NCBI GenBank assembly: GCA_034505795.1
Contig: JAPDQM010000064.1
Coordinates: 1-21,862, forward strand
Length of the DNA: 21,862 nucleotides
DNA from: Thermofontimicrobium_A sp034505795
GTDB taxonomy: Bacteria; Zhuqueibacterota; Zhuqueibacteria; Thermofontimicrobiales; Thermofontimicrobiaceae
Reading direction: 5' to 3'
How positions within the stretch are numbered: position 1 is the stretch's first letter; every line of letters begins with the position of its first letter. Position numbers and translations under genes: made by a program. Below, piece by piece: positions 15,872 to 21,862 of this stretch. Under the pieces are notes generated by a model. It was not told where the DNA came from. It worked only from the letters and a program-made list of their open reading frames with translations, and made no database searches.

Positions 15872-15902
15872 ACTGACCGGTCGCTGAGAGCGACCGGTCA
15901 GT
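15872..15902. repeat. GACCGGTC palindrome, copy 2 (14-bp arms, 3-nt loop)
   Basis: Identical to copy 1 over 31 bp and in the same place relative to its own centre, separated from it by 16 bp. Octamers GACCGGTC are at 15875 and 15892. No T-tract follows, and neither flanking gene ends here, so termination is not its job. Confidence 0.88.
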
Positions 15903-15943
15903 AATAGCAATGGTGGGAGGAGATACTACTCCAAAATTTTCGC

Positions 15944-15972
15944 TTGCTTTTTTAGCAAAATGATGTTAATTT
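15944..15972 (+). promoter_or_regulatory. Possible promoter of the ubiA-like operon
   Basis: TTGCTT (15944-15949), 17 bp, TAATTT (15967-15972), followed by a leader of about 30 nt to the TTG start. The hexamers are only moderately good. Confidence 0.35.
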
Positions 15973-16008
15973 CCACTTCAAAAATTAGACATTGGGAAGG
16001 AGCTTTTT

Positions 16009-16881
16009 TTGACAGCGCAGATCCAAACCTCGTCCATTTTGCCTAAAATGCGTCTGAAATATTTTCTGTTGCTCTGCCGCCCGTTAAACGTGCTGATTGG
16101 GATGTTATCGATTTTTATGGGCGCGTTTATTGCCGGTTCGCTGGAGCCGCGGTTGAAAGTGCTGCTGGCCAGTCTGTCCGGCGGTGTAATTGCTGCGGCA
16201 GCGAATGCGATCAACGATGTTTATGATGTGGCCATCGACCGAATCAATAAACCACAGCGTCCGATTGCAGCCGGTATCATCAGTCCCCGTGAAGGGTATT
16301 ATTTTTCGATGGGTTTATTTGCCATGGGTATGGTGCTGGGAGCGGCGATCAACTGGCCAGCATTTGTAATCAGCCTGCTGTCATCGATAATGTTATTCTG
16401 GTACAGTGCACAACTTAAGCGGACGGTCTTCTGGGGCAATTTTGTGGTGAGCCTGGTTACGGCGTTGGCCTTTATTTACGGTGGGGTGGCTGTCTCCAGA
16501 TTCGGCTATTCACTCATTCCGGCGGTGTTTTCCTTTTTTTACCATCTGGGCCGGGAAATCATCAAAGACACGGAGGATGTGATTGGCGACCGGGCGGATA
16601 ACGCCCAAACCCTGCCAATTCGCTACGGCAAAACCGTGGCCCTGCGCGCAGCGCTGTGGATTTATCTGACGCTGATTTTGTTGACAATTGTCCCTTACCT
16701 GCTCAAGATTTTTGGGATTTATTATTTGATCCTGGTGCTGGGCATTGTGGATGCTGTGATTGTCTACGTCCTTTTTTCGATGTTTCGACGGGCCGATGCT
16801 CAGAATCTGTCCCGCTTGAGTTTGATTTTAAAATTGAATATGTTTGCCGGGCTGGTGGCGATCTATGTAGGTCGGTTTTAG
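16009..16881 (+). CDS. UbiA-superfamily prenyltransferase resembling archaeal DGGGP synthase
   Basis: Integral membrane enzyme of 290 residues that joins a polyprenyl diphosphate to an acceptor using Mg2+. The two Asp-rich motifs are N66-A-I-N-D-V-Y-D73 running on into DRINKPQRPIAAG, and D187-T-E-D-V-I-G-D194 followed by TLPIRYG. Together with LKRTVFWGN and REIIKD they follow the pattern of digeranylgeranylglyceryl phosphate synthases, which make archaeal ether lipids, more closely than UbiA or MenA. Such genes are reported in several FCB-group bacteria. The start is TTG with AAGGAG (15997-16002) 6 nt upstream; ATG 16048 lacks a ribosome site. It begins a run of four plus-strand genes. A quinone or other lipid acceptor is possible. 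Confidence 0.85.
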   Translation: MTAQIQTSSILPKMRLKYFLLLCRPLNVLIGMLSIFMGAFIAGSLEPRLKVLLASLSGGVIAAAANAINDVYDVAIDRINKPQRPIAAGIISPREGYYFSMGLFAMGMVLGAAINWPAFVISLLSSIMLFWYSAQLKRTVFWGNFVVSLVTALAFIYGGVAVSRFGYSLIPAVFSFFYHLGREIIKDTEDVIGDRADNAQTLPIRYGKTVALRAALWIYLTLILLTIVPYLLKIFGIYYLILVLGIVDAVIVYVLFSMFRRADAQNLSRLSLILKLNMFAGLVAIYVGRF

Positions 16882-16966
16882 CAAGTGATATTCGAGCCGC
16901 AGTGAATCAGCGACTGGATCTATTCATGCAGAAAAAGCAGTCAGGTTGAAAATGAGGGAAGAAGTC

Positions 16967-17416
16967 ATGCGTGCTGTTGTCCAGCGAGTCAAAAAAGCGG
17001 CGGTGACGATTGATGGCCAATTGGTGGGAGCGATTGGCCCCGGGCTGGTGATCCTTTTGGGCGTAAAAAATGGTGATACCGAGACCGATGCTCGATTTCT
17101 GGCTGAGAAATGTCTGAACCTCCGCATCTTTGCGGACGACGCGGGAAAATTCAATCGCTCGGTGTTGGAGGTGCAGGGAGAAATTCTGGCTGTTTCGCAA
17201 TTTACTCTTTATGGCGATGCCCGGAAAGGCCGGCGCCCCAGTTTTACGGATGCTGCGCCGCCACCGATCTCTGAACCGCTGTATGAAAAATTTGTCGATT
17301 ATTTGAAGCAAGGCGGGCTGCCGGTTGCAAGCGGTGTGTTTGGCGCAATGATGGTGGTCGAAATCCATAATGACGGCCCAGTTACGATTATTCTGGAAAG
17401 CAAGGAGAATTCATGA
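16967..17416 (+). CDS. dtd: D-aminoacyl-tRNA deacylase
   Basis: Cytoplasmic dimeric enzyme that removes D-amino acids (and glycine from tRNA-Ala) from mischarged tRNA. The 149-residue product has the family length and both active-site motifs: S77-Q-F-T80 and the Gly-cisPro motif in N135-D-G-P-V-T140, which enforces chirality. The start is ATG 16967, giving the canonical MRAVVQRV, with AGGGA just upstream. In-frame TTG 16946 and ATG 16952 would add residues not usual in the family. It follows the ubiA-like gene by 85 bp, and its stop overlaps the next start (ATGA). Confidence 0.95.
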   Translation: MRAVVQRVKKAAVTIDGQLVGAIGPGLVILLGVKNGDTETDARFLAEKCLNLRIFADDAGKFNRSVLEVQGEILAVSQFTLYGDARKGRRPSFTDAAPPPISEPLYEKFVDYLKQGGLPVASGVFGAMMVVEIHNDGPVTIILESKENS

Positions 17417-17763
17417 AAGCTGCAGGCTGTATCTTTTGTGAAATAGCCGCCGGGGAGCGAGCGGCCACGATCCTATTTGAGAATGAGCGAGTGCTGGCTT
17501 TTAAAGACATTCGTCCAAAGGCGCCCACGCATGTCCTGATCATTCCCAGGGAACACATTGCCACGCTCAACGACATTACGCCCGAACACCAGGAACTGAT
17601 GGGCGAAATATTCCTGGTAGCCAAAGCGCTGGCGCAGCAACTCGGTCTGGCTCAAAAAGGCTATCGCACGGTTTTCAACTGCAACCGTGACGCAGGGCAG
17701 GAGGTCTATCACCTCCATTTGCATCTCATGGGCGGGAGGCAGTTTTATTGGCCGCCAGGTTAA
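17413..17763 (+). CDS. hinT: HIT-family nucleotide hydrolase, HinT-like
   Basis: Histidine-triad protein of 116 residues that hydrolyses nucleoside phosphoramidates and acyl-AMPs, such as those released by aminoacyl-tRNA synthetases. It begins CIFCEIAAGE, the usual HinT opening with a Cys pair (6 and 9), and ends with the triad H100-L-H102-L-H104-LMGGR, where the middle His is the nucleophile. The ATG overlaps the dtd stop by 4 bp, with AAGGAG 7 nt upstream, so translation is probably coupled. Genes for tRNA proofreading and aminoacyl-AMP clean-up thus lie together. Function on the native substrate is inferred from the family. Confidence 0.93.
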   Translation: MKAAGCIFCEIAAGERAATILFENERVLAFKDIRPKAPTHVLIIPREHIATLNDITPEHQELMGEIFLVAKALAQQLGLAQKGYRTVFNCNRDAGQEVYHLHLHLMGGRQFYWPPG

Positions 17764-17778
17764 TGATTGAGCAGATTG

Positions 17779-18900
17779 ATGATCCATTTGGTCAACAAAC
17801 ATACGATTATTTTGCTATTGCTTCTGTGTTGCGAGGTATTGGCATCCGGTCAGAAATTGTCGGATCAATTATTAGCCGATATTGAAGACGGTGAATTGGA
17901 TAATTTCTCTCGTATTGAAGCAGCATTTTTGATAGCAGCCAATAATGATTCCGCGCAATGGCAACAGGGCCTGATGTGGTTTCATGGGCTGGTAGAAGAT
18001 GTCCGCCAAAAAAATATCATTGGTTTTGACAAAGTGCCATCGGCAGAGAAGCTATTTCTCTACCTGCATACTACCTGGCTCATCCACTATCAGCGTGAAG
18101 CGACCACGCTATTCGATATTATGGAACGAAAGGCGTTCAATTGCGTGAGCGCTACGGTGCTTTATAACTTGCTGGGCGATGAGGTTGGGCTAAAGACCGA
18201 AGCATTTGAAACGCCCACCCATGTCTATTCCATTTTTACCAATATTGCTGAACAGGTAATGGTTGAAAACACCAACTCCATGGGCTTCAATATCATGAAA
18301 AACCTCCAACGTTATTCCGAATATTTGCGGCAATATTATCCCGAGAACGAAGCGCTAAAAATTGGGCTGGATCGTTTATATGCTTATGAAAATTCGCATG
18401 GCCGCCGGATCAACAACACCGAGCTGTTGGGGTTGATCGCTTATAATTTGGCCATCTTTTGGGCCGAAAAAAAGAATTTTGAACAAGCCTATGCCAAGCT
18501 CACCCTGGCGCAGCGTTTCAATGCCGATTCCCGTTCCAATCAAAAATTTGAAATTTCACTCTATTATCGGTGGGGACAGATGCTATTTGACCAGCGAGAT
18601 TTTCTGCGGGCGTTCAGAGTAATGGCAGATGCTTGTTATCGGTATCCAGACAATAATGATTTCAGACAAAACTGTCAAATTGCCTTTGTCAATGCGTTGC
18701 AGCAGTTATGGCGCGACAAGGATTGGGATGAAACCGAAGCGATCATCTGGGAAATGGCCGATCTGAATATTGCCTCGAAGCGCGAACTGGAGCTGCAGTT
18801 GCAAGTGCTGCAGCGATGGATGGACTATTTGAGGCTGCAACAGCGATCGGAGGAGACGCAACGCGCCGCAATGCTTTACCAGCAGCTAAACCGCCCGTAG
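17779..18900 (+). CDS. Exported transglutaminase-like protein with helical (TPR-like) C-terminal half
   Basis: About 373 residues, with a signal peptide (KHTIILLLLLCCEVLASG). The N-terminal half holds what looks like a transglutaminase/SirB1-type papain-fold core: Cys122 in FNCVSATVLYNLL, then a GLKTEAF strand, His148 in PTHVYSIF, and Asn164 or Asn166 in VENTN in place of the usual Asp. The C-terminal half (from ~215) is helical with TPR-like periodicity (NLAIFWAEKKNFEQAYAKL, then YYRWGQMLFDQRDFLRAF). It may hydrolyse or cross-link a peptide, or be a non-catalytic scaffold. It starts 15 bp after the HIT stop and so belongs to the operon. TTG 17767 is an alternative start with a weak AGG site. 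Confidence 0.68.
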   Translation: MIHLVNKHTIILLLLLCCEVLASGQKLSDQLLADIEDGELDNFSRIEAAFLIAANNDSAQWQQGLMWFHGLVEDVRQKNIIGFDKVPSAEKLFLYLHTTWLIHYQREATTLFDIMERKAFNCVSATVLYNLLGDEVGLKTEAFETPTHVYSIFTNIAEQVMVENTNSMGFNIMKNLQRYSEYLRQYYPENEALKIGLDRLYAYENSHGRRINNTELLGLIAYNLAIFWAEKKNFEQAYAKLTLAQRFNADSRSNQKFEISLYYRWGQMLFDQRDFLRAFRVMADACYRYPDNNDFRQNCQIAFVNALQQLWRDKDWDETEAIIWEMADLNIASKRELELQLQVLQRWMDYLRLQQRSEETQRAAMLYQQLNRP

Positions 18901-18920
18901 CGATACGCCTCAACAATTGA

Positions 18921-18950
18921 CCAGATGAACAGGATAGACAGGATGAAGAA
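18921..18950. repeat. Short ACAGGAT-type direct repeat
   Basis: Within the 250-bp gap between convergent genes, the segment reads AACAGGAT-AGACAGGAT-GA. An inverse copy, CATCCTGTC, lies at about 19064-19072 and pairs perfectly over 9 bp with GACAGGATG. Nothing else is recognised in the gap. Confidence 0.4.
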
Positions 18951-19150
18951 TATGAGATGAACAACCGCCCTGGCTATTCATCGAATAAATGCTAACTATA
19001 TCCTGGCTAACCTGGAATCCGGTTGAGATCTCTCAAATGCCTCGTCGGCGCATCGTTTTGTTCCATCCTGTCCTGGAGTGATTGCCGAATCTTTTCCTCA
19101 TCGATTTTGCTACCTTTGCCTTTTCATTGAAATCGTCTTGCCTCAGGTAA

Positions 19151-21628
19151 CTATCGCACCAGAATCATTTTTTGGATCGCATGGAACCGTCCCGCCTGCA
19201 GTCGGCACAAATAGATTCCGGATGGCACTGATATCTTGTCCGCGTTGCTGCCATCCCAGATGATGGCATAGCTTCCGGCAGGTTGAAATTCATCCACCAG
19301 CGCAGCGATGGTCTGCCCCTGGGCATTATAAATGGTAATCCGTACCGGCACCGGCGTGGGGAGTTGATACCGAATCGTAGTGGCCGAGTTAAACGGATTG
19401 GGATAATTCGGCTCCAGGTGGAATGCATGGGGTATTTCGTTGGCCAGAATCATCGAGTTTGATGGATCCGCGGCAGCCCTTGTCAGCAAGGTATCCCGTT
19501 TTTCTGGTGTCGATAATACTTTGACCAGTGTGTCAGGCGGCGAGATATTCTGCGTGTCGTCCAAATTGGCGACCAGCGTGTCTGGCGAATCGTTGGATTT
19601 GATCAGGATGCCATCGCTCCAGGGTGACCATTCACTGATGAGTTCGGCGCCATTTTTCGCTTGAACTCTGGCATACAGGGTTTTGCCGACAGAATAGGTG
19701 ATGGTGTGGGAGAGCACCTTGCCCACCCAGGCGTTGTAAATAATCGTCCCGCCTGGCTCGGCACGAACCTGGAGCTGATAATCCACAATATCGGTATCGA
19801 ACTCCTGGGCTGGCAGCCAGCGGAAAACAATGGGGCCAGGATTTGTTGTAGCGCCAGCATCGGTGGGAGCGGCAGACATGATGGGCGGCGAATTGTCCGC
19901 TTCTTTTAAATAGGCCTGGCCAATGCTCGTTAGCTTGTATTTTTTGGTCAGCAGCGCGGTGGTCGGTGGCGCTGGGGCAATGGGGAGATCGTAAAACGGG
20001 CCATGGCCATATGAGAGATACCAGAACCACCTGCTAATGCCCACGGTGTTTGATTTAAAGTATTGGCAAAAGGTGCGACACATCTCCGCGACCTCGGCTT
20101 CTGATCTTCGCCCATTGATGTTGCCAAATTCGGAGACCCAGGTTTCTGGCGCGTGGCTAAGGTTTTGCATGAACGTCGTCATATCGTTCATCAGCCAAGT
20201 GAGGCTGTCCCAGTTTACCGGCTGAGAACCGACATTCATGGGGAAAATATGAAAATCGTTGATATCAATTTTGACGTCCGCCGGCAAATGCTCATAGAAT
20301 TGCTGATACCAGGTTTTGCTGTTGGCCATTTTGAAATAAGCGAAGACAAGATTTTGAAATTCATCTTTGATGGCCTCCAGGAAGTCCTGAAACATGCCCG
20401 GAATGAATTGCCAGGCCACTTCGCCGGGCTGATCGATGGCCTCGGTTAAAAATAATCCTGGCCCCAATACCTTAGCTCGGGGATCAAGTCGCTTGATGAG
20501 CCGATAATAGTTGGCAAAAAAGGCCGCATACTGGGCTGGCCGCAGCCGGGGAAACCAATTCGGCTCATAACCAATAGACCAGACGCCGCCCTCATAGCCA
20601 TCTTCCTTGATGACTCGTTCGATGGCAGCTTGCTCTGCCTGCCAGATGCGATCCAATACCTCCTGTTGCGTGGGGACAATTTTGCCAGGAAATAGGGACT
20701 TGAAAAAATCAACGAAATAATAGGGACTGGTGATCGGCTCTTTCAAGAGCTCTTTATTTAATGCTTTTTCAATTTCGCTATCCACCAGATTTTCGATAGC
20801 GTTGGAGAGCGACTCCCAGGTGAATGAGATGCCGAAAACCGACCAGTCGATATCTGATTCGGTTTGAGAGTCGGTGATAATTTTTTTAACCTGAATGAAA
20901 CGGCCGCGGCCGCTGCCCTCCAGCAAGGCGTAGGCAGCGATCTGAATGGTAGTCTCAAATTCACAGTCCGCATCGCCAATTCGCTTCCAGATATAGCGCC
21001 AATTAAATGGATTGGGATTTAGCACCCAGGCGTCGATATAAATATGCGTTTTCCAGACTGCAGTAAGACTGGTAGTGGCCAATATAGTATCATTCATCAC
21101 CGTCATGAGAAATTCTGGCAGCTCTTCCTGAAATTCGATGTTGGTATTTTTGCAGGTCGCCCGATACTTGATGCCAGATATTTTATCCGTGAACACAAAG
21201 TGATTGAGCGTATCTTCCAGTTGCACTTCCAATGAATCCCGGTTAGCAGCCCAATAATCACCGATGATCGGGATGATATTGGTATCCACCAGCGCCAGGC
21301 AGAGGTTCAAAAAACTCTGCAGAAAGTCGACGTTGGTGTCCTCAAGCAGATCCAGGATGATCCATTTATAATCCATGCCCAGGCCGTCGGAGCGATAATC
21401 GATCTTGCCCACGGTCCAAATTTTATTTTTGTCCGGCGCGGGATATTTTTTGCGCAGATAGGAATCATTCCAGTCCCGATACCAGTTCAGCCCCTTCTGG
21501 CCCAGATAGATGGTTCCTTCCATACCGGTGGCGCCAAAGCGGTCATCCAACTGGCCGATGGCCTGACCGGCGAAAAGAAAAAGGAGCAGCCAGGCCACGC
21601 TATGTATTGCAAACCAATTATTTTTCAT
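19151..21628 (-). CDS. Secreted clan GH-A-like glycoside hydrolase with sorting tail
   Basis: An 825-residue exported protein. The start is ATG 21628, with AGGTG about 7 nt upstream and a signal peptide (NWFAIHSVAWLLLFLFAGQAIG). Residues ~80-295 form an alpha/beta segment of amphipathic strands and helices (DLLEDTNVDFLQSFLNLCL, then IENLVDSEIEKALNKEL) that I do not recognise; it looks somewhat like a TULIP/BPI lipid-binding fold. Residues ~300-575 look like a TIM-barrel glycosidase: Glu355 in SIGYEPNW as acid/base and Glu500 in TWVSEFGN as nucleophile. A fibronectin III-like domain (~580-675), a Thr/Asp-rich linker and a FlgD-like YPNPFN C-terminal sorting domain (~735-825) follow. The tail suggests surface delivery by a type IX-like route. 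Substrate unknown. Confidence 0.78.
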   Translation of the reverse strand: MKNNWFAIHSVAWLLLFLFAGQAIGQLDDRFGATGMEGTIYLGQKGLNWYRDWNDSYLRKKYPAPDKNKIWTVGKIDYRSDGLGMDYKWIILDLLEDTNVDFLQSFLNLCLALVDTNIIPIIGDYWAANRDSLEVQLEDTLNHFVFTDKISGIKYRATCKNTNIEFQEELPEFLMTVMNDTILATTSLTAVWKTHIYIDAWVLNPNPFNWRYIWKRIGDADCEFETTIQIAAYALLEGSGRGRFIQVKKIITDSQTESDIDWSVFGISFTWESLSNAIENLVDSEIEKALNKELLKEPITSPYYFVDFFKSLFPGKIVPTQQEVLDRIWQAEQAAIERVIKEDGYEGGVWSIGYEPNWFPRLRPAQYAAFFANYYRLIKRLDPRAKVLGPGLFLTEAIDQPGEVAWQFIPGMFQDFLEAIKDEFQNLVFAYFKMANSKTWYQQFYEHLPADVKIDINDFHIFPMNVGSQPVNWDSLTWLMNDMTTFMQNLSHAPETWVSEFGNINGRRSEAEVAEMCRTFCQYFKSNTVGISRWFWYLSYGHGPFYDLPIAPAPPTTALLTKKYKLTSIGQAYLKEADNSPPIMSAAPTDAGATTNPGPIVFRWLPAQEFDTDIVDYQLQVRAEPGGTIIYNAWVGKVLSHTITYSVGKTLYARVQAKNGAELISEWSPWSDGILIKSNDSPDTLVANLDDTQNISPPDTLVKVLSTPEKRDTLLTRAAADPSNSMILANEIPHAFHLEPNYPNPFNSATTIRYQLPTPVPVRITIYNAQGQTIAALVDEFQPAGSYAIIWDGSNADKISVPSGIYLCRLQAGRFHAIQKMILVR

Positions 21629-21671
21629 GAGCGCACCTCGATCTAATTTTGATCCTGATTTTTCAGTCAAA

Positions 21672-21700
21672 AATATATTTAAAATTGATGACAATGTCAA
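21672..21700 (-). promoter_or_regulatory. Consensus sigma-70 type promoter for the GH-A-like gene
   Basis: Read on the minus strand: TTGACA (21700-21695), 17 bp, TATATT (21677-21672), 43 bp before ATG 21628. Both hexamers and the spacing equal those of the promoter at 4272-4300. It also shows that the 72 codons open upstream of ATG 21628 are not translated. Upstream to the window edge (21701-21862) nothing else is recognised. Confidence 0.8.
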
Positions 21701-21862
21701 GCGGATAAACTGAATGGTGAATGTTGGCGAAAGGGCGCTGATTTGCTGGAATGCTTTGCGGGGGAAATGACATCGCCATTTCCCCCCAAGGTCTGCAACT
21801 TTCATTTGATTCGTCCAGTGCCACCCGCTCTCAGATGGCGGCAACAGTTGTTTTGGGATTCG

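Noticed and set aside
21629..21844. 72-codon N-terminal extension of the GH-A-like protein
   Set aside because: It would bury the signal peptide, and a consensus promoter lies inside it; ATG 21628 has its own ribosome site.
1..21862. tRNA or rRNA genes, riboswitches
   Set aside because: No cloverleaf-like stretch with a GTTCGAATCC-type arm and no known riboswitch core could be recognised by eye in the gaps; a covariance-model scan was not possible.

Overview
The window is about 22 kb of compact bacterial chromosome with roughly balanced base composition. Three things point to the FCB superphylum, in the Calditrichota / KSB1-like range of lineages: a secreted protein ending in a YPNPFN-type C-terminal sorting domain, a two-domain (PDO-type) protein disulfide oxidoreductase more typical of thermophiles, and a UbiA enzyme resembling archaeal DGGGP synthase. 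Two promoters with full TTGACA-17-TATATT spacing argue against the unusual Bacteroidota promoter type. The phylum is an inference. I saw no plasmid, phage, CRISPR or transposase gene and no tRNA or rRNA.

Layout. 1-1208: the 3' end of a dihydrolipoamide dehydrogenase gene, then a 150-bp relic of a second, diverged lpd copy, set among three perfect palindromes with 3-nt loops. 1209-2217: efp (minus) with an atypical tip loop, then an intergenic region holding two related elements with terminal inverted repeats. 2218-4243: a redox pair, an AhpF-like thioredoxin reductase and a CQYC/CPYC glutaredoxin-like oxidoreductase, separated by an 8-bp tandem repeat array and closed by an intrinsic terminator. 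4272-8664: a strong promoter, a HerA/FtsK-type ATPase with a coiled-coil tail, a secreted protein with two SGNH hydrolase domains, and a terminator. 8702-11649: divergent asparaginase (minus) and DsbD (plus). 11974-15725 (all minus): a small beta-barrel-like exported protein, a sodium:solute symporter and a SpoU/TrmH rRNA methyltransferase. 15824-15902: two copies of a GACCGGTC-containing palindrome between divergent promoters. 16009-18900: a likely operon of ubiA-like, dtd, HIT and a secreted transglutaminase-like/helical-repeat protein. 19151-21628 (minus): a large secreted clan GH-A-like glycoside hydrolase with an unusual N-terminal insert and a sorting tail, driven by a consensus promoter.

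How the genes connect. The reductase and PDO form a plausible NAD(P)H-to-disulfide relay in the cytoplasm, and DsbD would pass such electrons to the cell envelope. Dtd and HIT (overlapping by ATGA) are housekeeping quality-control proteins, cotranscribed with a membrane lipid or quinone prenyltransferase. Several products are exported (SGNH protein, beta-barrel-like protein, transglutaminase-like protein, GH-A protein), which suggests a lifestyle involving surface polysaccharide or peptide turnover. The most unusual features are the repeat families in the gene borders, the EF-P tip loop, the split AhpF-like pair, the archaeal-type UbiA and the hybrid GH-A protein.
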